The notes beneath the pieces were generated by a model that was given only the letters and a program-made list of their open reading frames with translations, did no database searches and had not been told where the DNA came from. The translations under genes were made by a program, and so were the position numbers. Of a stretch of DNA of 64,000 nt, positions 57,196 to 64,000 are shown piece by piece (within the stretch, counting starts at the first letter, position 1; each line of letters begins with the position of its first letter). The stretch is from Nelumbo lutea (Eukaryota > Streptophyta > Magnoliopsida > Proteales > Nelumbonaceae): assembly GCA_022828595.1 (NCBI GenBank), contig JAKGHH010000005.1, positions 52,013,655-52,077,654 on the forward strand, in the 5' to 3' direction.

Positions 57196-58754
57196 AAATA
57201 ATGTATCCGACCCATTCAACCTAAACTAACTAGGTGGTCTGATTCAGTTTGTCGACAAACTGGCTTACTTAATGGCGTGCATAAGGAATTACTAAATATT
57301 CAGTTAATTAAGTACTTTAGTATTACTAAAATATTTTCTGCTAAGAAATTAAGGAATTTCAGTTGTTTTATTATTAAGGAATTTTATTAATTGATAACTA
57401 CTTAATGCTTTTATTCCTGTGCATCGGATGGGCTATCGGAACCCATGTGATGCACAGGTTTTTTATTATGTGAAAGTAATTTTAAATTTCTGGGTAGAGC
57501 AAAAGTGTCTTGCTATTTTCATAGATGTGCCAAATAAATCTAATGATTTACTATTTTCATAGCAAAAGTGTCTCGCTATTTTAGTTATGAACCCATGAAA
57601 TAGCAATAGATCCCCCACCAATAAACATAAACGATAAGCTTTCCTCTTTGCTTCAATTTTCTTTTCAAGGACCTAGAATTAAAGAAACAAAGACGGACGG
57701 AAAGCCAATGAATGAAGAAACCTCCATTTTATATGACTAATATTTTATTTATTTTAATATTTTTAAGTAATACTAATTTTATTAATTTAACTTTTTTAAA
57801 ATGCAATTATTAATAAACTTTTAATTTGTAGTAATTTTTACTAACTTTTAAACGCACTGTTATCCATTTATCTCAAACTCGTATGTTGTATGGCGTTTTC
57901 AGTACTAGGTCCAGACAACCCACCATCTCATATTTCCAATTGCCTAAAACCTCCCCCAAAACTAGGGGTGTAACCGTGCAACTTGGGCAGGTTGGGCTGG
58001 GTTTATGGTCAACCAGCCCAGGCCCAACCCCAATTATTTGGCTTAAGGCCTTGGCCTATGCTTAGCCCGACGTCAAGATCTATCTTTCCAACCCAAGCCC
58101 AGACCAAATTGAAAATTGACATTCTTGCGTTGGGCCTAAGCCAGGATTGGGTTGGTTAAGTGGTCTTATTAGGCTCAGTGTACAAAGATGTTGCATGAAC
58201 GTTTTTAGCATCATTAATTTAATTTAAACGTTTAAATAGGAATTTTGTAAACTTTCTATATAAGTATGCATAAATTTATGTACGTATATATGTATGCATT
58301 TGAGTAATTGAATTGGGTTATGCTTGAGATACTTAGGAGCTAGGTCCAGGGTTTTGGGCCCAAACATAGCCCGAGGATTGAAAATTCAAACCAGAGTCGG
58401 TGCAAAAATGTGGGTTGGGTGACTTGGTCGTCGATCCAGGCTTTGGTTTTACTAATTTAAGTTGCACCCCTTACCTAAAACATCTCAACTTCCTAAAGCC
58501 TCTCTCAAACTATCTGGCATTTTCAATCTGCTAAAACTTTTTCCTAAAACATCATCCTCTCTCTATCTAGTCATGTATCAATCCACCTTCCAAACACATG
58601 CATTTAGCTGTCCATCAACTTAAATCAAATAGGGACCCATTCAAATTCCACCTACAAATTATAAAGATTCAGCTTACAGCACATATAGTTGGGACAACGA
58701 CTGCAAGATGATGATGATCATAATAAAAGTTAATTATAATCTCTTCATCAAAAT
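57196..58754. other. Intergenic, no supported gene
   Basis: AT-rich. 57963-58480 is a GGGTTGGG / CCCAACCC-rich dispersed repeat with AGGGGTGTAACC at the left and GTTGCACCCCTTAC at the right, again the AGGGGTG-type ends. No coding feature. Confidence 0.5.
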
Positions 58755-59075
58755 CACTGTTTTCAAAACCGGATTGGACCAGACAGTTGGACCGGAAAAA
58801 CCGGGAACCGGTCCGTTTTCCTCCAAAACCACTTTTTCCCCCCAAAATCATTGATTTGGTCAGCAAACTGCTGAACCGGTCGGTTAACCATTCGAACCGT
58901 TTGAACCGTTCGAACGGTTTTGACCATTTTCCAAATTTTTAAATTTTTTTGAAGTTTTTTTATTTTTTTTGTCAAAACGGGCCAGCCATTTGGGTCAAAC
59001 AGTTGGACCATTCAAACCAGTAACCGGACCTCTGACCGGTTCGTTCATCGGTTCATTTTTAAAAACCATGATAAA
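58755..59075. mobile_element. AACCGG-rich MITE-like element, best copy
   Basis: About 320 bp. Left CTGTTTTCAAAACCGGATTG, right CGGTTCATTTTTAAAAACCATGAT; the ends are imperfectly inverted (ATGGTTTTTAAAAATGAACCG). The interior is dense in ACCGGT/AACCGTT words with a T-rich centre. The open frames on the minus strand are by-products of the repeat. Confidence 0.65.
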
Positions 59076-62000
59076 AATAATAAAACAATTATAAACTATT
59101 GGTTTCATAGTTATTTTTATTGATCTAATATCAATGTAAAAATAATTAAAGTTAATAAAATTGAACAAAAATAATTAGTAAATTTTACTAATAAACATAA
59201 TAAGATTGATCAGTTTCAAAATTATTTTCTATCAATTCAAAAAATTGATAAAATGTAATGCTTGGGTTTAAAATCTATTTCAATAAAGATTTATTAGTTT
59301 AAAATCTACTAATAAACACAATAAGATTTATTAGTTAAATTCTATTTCACCTCCATTTAAAATTAAAACAAAATATGGCCACTCTCACTAGGGGTGCAAC
59401 TTGGATTGCAAGACTAGCTAGATATAACCCAAAATGTAATGCTTTGGTTGGACTTGGACCAGCTCATCTCAATTGAGAATGTCATAGGGTTATTTCCTCA
59501 ATTTCACTTAACAATGCCTATAGGTGTTCATGGGTTAGTTCGGTTTGATTTCAAAGAGTTTGGACAATTAAACCGACCTAGTTGGGTTGGGGCACTGGTC
59601 ACCTAAAACCAACTAACCATTAGTGAAAATCAGTCAACTCAAGTTGCATTGATCTGAGTTTATTAGTTTGGTTTATTGCTTCAAAAGATCCAAATTTACA
59701 AAATTAAAATTAAACTTGAAAAATTATAGTAGTATTATTAAAAAATAATTTTTTAAAAAAATCATAATTTAAAATATTAGGAAATATGAAATTTTTTCCA
59801 TTTTCCAATATTAAAAATTAAATTTAATATATATATATATATATGGTCAGGTTGGTTTTGTTCGATTTACACATGGCCAAACCAAAACCAACCCGACTAC
59901 TTAGGTTAGCTTAATAGCTGAATCAAAGCCAACCGAAATACTAGAAAATCAACCACCTCGGATCAAGTTGGGTTAAGTTGGTTGGTTTCATTGGTTTGAC
60001 GTAACAAAGTCCACGCATTACACAAGTCCCAACTATTAATAAATATAAAAATATCCATTTATCAATAGGAATGTCAATGGACCAATTTTGGTTTGCCCCA
60101 TCCAAATCAAAATCAATTTGGATGGATTGGATGGACCAATAAGACATAGTAAATTTGATCGGTCCAGACTTAATACATCCAAAGTATTTATTGGATTGAA
60201 TTGGACCTGGTCCGTCCATAATGGATTTATATTGGATTGGGTAAGATTGAATCAATATCTGGTCCATTGATGAAAGATAAGAATACAGGTGTCAATGGAC
60301 CAGGTTTGGGTTGGAGCCAATCTAAATTAAAACCAATTTGAACATATTGGACCATCTAAACATTGAATTGAACTGATCCAAAATGGTCTAAAATATTCAT
60401 CAGATTGGATTGTACCTGGTCTATTTATAATGGATTCATATTGGACCGGATCGGATTTGACCAAATCTGGTCCAATTGGCACCCCTATTTATCACAATGT
60501 TTGAATACTCTATGCTTTATGAAACTTAATAAATGGGCGCCCCACAGGCACATTCTAATTATACAGCCTAGTTTTCTTTAATAACACAATCCTAACATCA
60601 TTAAAAAGAATGAATTACTACAGCTTCATGATTAATAATTAATATAAGAAATTAGAATGGGTACAATATAAAAGAGGTGAATAGTGTTAATAGGGTCAAT
60701 CTTAAACCCAAGGGCTCAACCATATGCGATTGAATAGGGGTACAAGTTAGAAACGGGATCTGCTCCTCTGCACATCTCACCATGCATTGGAAACATCTCC
60801 CATACTTATACATTATTATTCACAGGAGATGTTCTCATTGCATGGTGAGATATGCTTGTAAGGTCGGTGTGAGGCATCCTATGTGAGGAGTAGATCCCAA
60901 ATCTACAAATTGGGTCTGGTTTGGTCGGTTTGAGATCAACCCTAGCCCAAGAGGTTCTGAACCCCTCAACCCTAGCTCTACATGAATAACCCAACCTAGA
61001 TTCCTTAACCCTAACCCAACCAAAGTTGATTTCGAATTGGCCTAAACCAACCTTTCCATCCTCTTTAGACCTAAATTGAATTTTTATTATCACAATTTTT
61101 TATCTGCATTTACTTGTTTGGTTTTTTAATACAAAAGTGAAAAAGAAATGTTTCTAGTCTATAATGAATTATGATGGATCTCTTATTGAAAATATAAGAT
61201 AATGATAAAAGATAAAACTGTAGAATCAAAATCACTATTGACAACATTTTTTGGGCAAATTTTTTGGACTGTCCTTATAGTTTAATTAATTGACTAACTC
61301 TATCTTTAGGTATTGTCTCTTTACCATTAACATTCTTAACAAAAGACCAAAAAGACTATTTTACTCCTTATTCTCCTTCAAATTAGTGGTGGGGGTGGGG
61401 GAGAGAGAGGTCGAGAGTCTACCAGCGTCGCAATCACCACTGATGGACGGTGGAACAGGGGAGGGCGGAGGTCGGCCATCCATTTTCTACTGCTTAAAGC
61501 TCTACACAGGAAAAAACTAAAGGAGAAAGAAGAAGAAAAGGCATCTACTCAAATTCCTACATTAGAATCTTTGCAATGGATATGCAGCACTCGCGATGGC
61601 ACTGGGTTTACTTTCTTATTGGCACGCACGATGTGCAACACTCAGGATGGCACCAGGTTTCCTACGGAGCCCTTCTTGTTTGGATCCACCATGTTCATGT
61701 TCAGATGTTTGATGGAGAAAACGAGTCCATAGAGCATGGTGTATCGTCAAAATGCAAGAGAGAGGGAGGGCGCCATAACGAAATCAAGCTGTATTTGGAT
61801 AAAACCCCATAACAAAATCTCTCCATCACCGTTCTTCCACCATTACCATCCCAGACGGAGGAGCTCCACATGAATACTGATATTCAAAGAAAGACAATTT
61901 CTAGAAGTGGAATGAGGTTGCTTTTCAACAGATTGAATCTATCTTGAATGATCCCCTTCTTGTAATCTTATACCTATTCGGATGAGATTCATTGCCATCT

Positions 62001-62485
62001 CTTCCTCCTGTATTTTTTTACTGAGAAAGTACAAACAGCAATCAAGACACTATATCTTATGGCTTTAAATGGTTGTGGAAATACCTCTTGCACTTTGAAT
62101 TGGCAAAAGCGAAGAAGTAAACTTGTGAATGTGCACAAACAAATCCGATACCCTAGGGTATATTTTGGCACCGCTAAAGTTCAATCTTCACAACCATGAC
62201 TATTGCTGCTGTAGCCACTCTACCTTCTACTCGTCTCAGCAACCCTTACCAAGATAGTATATCAAGACAGAGCCAATAAGTTACGAAAAAATAAACCAGA
62301 GCTTTATAAATTCAAATCCATCTTTTTTCCATGTGAATCTGCAGCACCCCTGCTCTCGGTTAAGCCGTTCATCAACACCTCCAATCAAGCAAGAGCTGAA
62401 TCGCCATCTTCCCTTCTTCCAATACAACTCCCTCAACCGCAGTCTGCATTTGCACACACTAACCAACTCAACTATGAAGGGTAAT
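59076..62485. other. Intergenic, repeats only
   Basis: 59520-59960 is a GGTTGGTTT / AACCAACC repeat with a (TA)n core near 59829-59844. 60065-60275 and 60285-60490 are two adjacent relatives of a TGGACC/GGATTGG repeat, the second ending GGCACCCCTA; 43330-43550 is another. 60860-61080 is AACCCTA/GGTTTGG rich. 61380-62480 is less AT-rich, with short open frames lacking recognisable domains. Confidence 0.5.
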
Positions 62486-63296
62486 TGATGGTGCGCAATC
62501 CGGCTGGTTCTAGCTGTTAACAATCTTGCCTTTGAACGGAACTACAGGGAACCTGAAACGGAGAAGATGAGGAAGCTCCGGGGGGAACCCGATATGGATG
62601 CTCCGAAGCTCAAGTTAGAATTCTTCAAAGGCAAAATAAAACCAGATGGCGCAAAGTTCGCATACCTTGTTCTTGGGGGGTAGGGAGCCTTTTATAACCA
62701 CCTCGCGCACTCACTTCTAAGCTTCTGTCAGTTCGGATGTGATCCCCTTTGGCTGGGCATAACCGCCACTGCTTTCTTTGTCTGAGCCGTCTCTGCGGCT
62801 GGTGACGACAGTGGCAGGTGGCTGTTGAAGTGCGGCTGTCAAGCGTCAGATCCCAAGTCAGTCGGGTGCGCCACCCTCGGATACGGACATCCTTGGTGTT
62901 AGGTATGGTACGTTTGTTCAGTCTAGCGTCCTGGAGGTGAAGTGCTGGAGTGATGAGCGAGATGAAGTCTTGAGTTCAGATAGGGGAGTGTCCCGAACTG
63001 CCATGAGGCGGGCCAGTCCGGGTCATTTGCTTTGTGTGAGGCTTGGGGCCTAAGGAAGAGTTCGAGCTCCTTGTAGGGAGTTCGGGCTCTTTGTAGGGAG
63101 TTCGGGCCCCTTGTAGGGAGTTCGGGCTCCTTGTAGGGAGTTCGGGTCCCTTGTAGGGAGTTCGGGTCCCTTGTAGGGAGTTCGGGCTACTGGTTCCTCC
63201 ATTCGGTGCTCGCGCATTGGGCACGTTGTTGTGCCGAGCTGTTGCCCTTGCCACGTGTTAAATGATTACGAGGTCGGGCCAAATCTTCCTTCATCA
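62486..63296 (-). repeat. 3' LTR of a second Tat-type Ty3 element (811 bp)
   Basis: On the plus strand it runs TGATGGTGCGC...CCTTCATCA, so the ends form an inverted TGATG. The minus strand has U3 with a 20-bp tandem repeat, a TATAAAAGG promoter box (62697-62689), and an R-U5 region with ACTTGAGCTTCGGAGCATCC, a sequence style common in plant Tat-type LTRs. It is followed on the right by a polypurine-type tract. Its right end resembles the right end of the LTR at 38940-39719, but most of the LTR is diverged, so it is a related, different family. GC content is markedly above the rest of the window. Confidence 0.8.
63061..63190. repeat. 20-bp tandem repeat in the LTR U3, 6.5 units
   Basis: The unit TTCGGGCTCCTTGTAGGGAG is repeated with an exact 20-bp period and only one or two changes per unit. 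It lies in U3, 370-500 bp upstream of the TATA box on the minus strand. Confidence 0.97.
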
Positions 63297-63318
63297 ATTG
63301 CCCCCCACTCCTCGCTCA
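63297..63318 (-). promoter_or_regulatory. Polypurine tract of the second Ty3 element
   Basis: On the minus strand GCGAGGAGTGGGGGGCAAT abuts the LTR start TGATGAAGG, the expected plus-strand primer position. Confidence 0.75.
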
Positions 63319-63874
63319 AGAGGCTTGCCTTGGCGCGAGGAGTTTGCGAGGTGGCGGGTGGATTTGTCCCGTACTTTGAACTGGTTTACTGATAGCGTGA
63401 GGTGTTCGTCCGGAGTTGCCCAGGTTTTCTCGAGCGCCAAAGAGAAGAAAAACGCGCCAATCTATCTAAAAAATGCTGACAGATGTGGCAGCGCGCGCTT
63501 ATCTCAAATTTCAAAAAAGCGCGTCGTTGGGAGACGTGGCAGTGGGTCTTTTCAAATTAAAAAAAAACGCGTCGTTGCCGCTTTTAATGCGAGGGGACGT
63601 GCGCTGGTTCTGTCAGTTTCAGAAAGACGTGCATCGGCGTTCCGTCAATTTCAGGAAGACGTGTGCCGATGTTTCGTCAGTTTTAGAAAGACGTGCGTCA
63701 ATCACGTCTTGGTCTTTGCGGACGTGTGGTCAACGTGACTGCGGGCCATCGGATTGGTTTTGATCTGAGTCGTTGCTTCTCAGTCACTGTGGGTATAAAT
63801 AGTGGAGGGACCCTAGTTGTTGTCACTTCTGTGCTTTTCTCTCGAGCTTGCGTCCGAGTTTCAGCTCACGTTGG
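63319..63874. other. GC-rich internal region of the second Ty3 element
   Basis: Lies between the polypurine tract and the RT fragment, where integrase would normally end. It contains no integrase. It has four diverged copies of CAGTTT.AGAAAGACGTG (63615-63700) and, on the plus strand, GGGTATAAATAGTGG at 63789 followed by a CT-rich stretch, which looks like a promoter pointing away from the LTR. The open frames here are not recognisable proteins. Confidence 0.5.
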
Positions 63875-64000
63875 GTCTGACTACAGGGTCAGTGTTAAGT
63901 TTGTGAGTTATAAGGCTAGGATCAATACCGGGCATATCGGCTACAGACCATGCAAAAATATATAAATTTTGAAGTAAGAAACTCACCAGTTCGGCCCGTA
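63875..64000 (-). pseudogene. Ty3 reverse-transcriptase entry fragment, at window edge
   Basis: The minus strand reads FLLQNLYIFAWSVADMPGID then PSLITHKLNTDPVVRP, matching NLDVFAWSTVEMPDID and LNTDPILRPVRQKK of the larger element (36240-36080). After RP the homology ends at about 63875 and a stop follows. The rest of RT, RNase H and integrase are missing, so the element has a large internal deletion. It continues beyond the window. Confidence 0.85.

Noticed and set aside
62976..63254. Pro/Ser-rich repetitive 92-codon protein
   Set aside because: It is a read-through of the 20-bp tandem array in an LTR U3.
63262..63763. Two overlapping plus-strand frames of 158 and 96 codons
   Set aside because: GC-rich retroelement 3' region with short internal repeats; the frames overlap each other and match nothing I know.
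63319..63874. Endogenous pararetrovirus promoter region (GC-rich, TATAAATA)
   Set aside because: No movement, coat or pararetroviral polymerase sequence nearby; the adjacent LTR, tract and Ty3 RT fragment explain it better.

Overview
This is plant nuclear DNA. It is AT-rich and gene-poor, full of retrotransposons and small repeats, and its one intact gene is a plant-specific leucine-rich-repeat receptor-like protein (RLP) with GT-AG introns. Gene family and transposon lineages fit an angiosperm, probably a woody dicot; I cannot name the species. There are no RNA genes, operons or CRISPR arrays that I can support.

Layout. 1-3600: AT-rich flank, a MULE-like element (1077-1724), a minus-strand Ty3 gag relic (1738-2345) and the RLP upstream region. 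3617-9703: the only apparently intact gene, an eight-exon RLP of 1069 residues in which all seven introns are phase 1. Intron 7 carries a second copy of the gene's own upstream region. 9700-19690: a plus-strand Ty3 LTR/gag relic, a satellite-like 160-bp repeat, and an inverted paralogous block (about 15480-17960) that holds the 3' end of another RLP on the minus strand. 19695-25172: a complete Ty1/copia insertion (TSD CTGTC, iMet primer site, polypurine tract). It has TATTAGA...TCTAATA termini, lacks a recognisable gag and carries an antisense fragment of ribosomal protein L27. 25180-33130: minisatellites, small elements and a 5' RLP pseudogene (29952-30890).

33130-54740 is a decayed Ty3/gypsy element of Tat type (minus strand) followed by a tandem segmental duplication. 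Unit A (39981-47575) and unit B (48929-54739) each contain an RLP last-exon pseudogene, a shared flank, and the C-terminal piece of an aspartic protease. The join between units (about 47576) fuses the protease fragment to Ty3 gag sequence. This suggests a repeat unit of about 10 kb running from the Ty3 gag to the protease. 54740-62480 is AT-rich with small repeats. From 62486 to the window end lies the 3' LTR of another minus-strand Ty3 element, a GC-rich internal region and a broken reverse-transcriptase start.

Taken together this is a birth-and-death RLP cluster: one likely functional cell-surface LRR protein, of a type often involved in immunity or development, among at least four broken paralogues shaped by transposons. 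I found no clearly new biochemical system. The most unusual objects are the gag-less copia with captured RPL27 and odd termini, the promoter copy inside the RLP intron, and the tandem duplication with a retroelement breakpoint.
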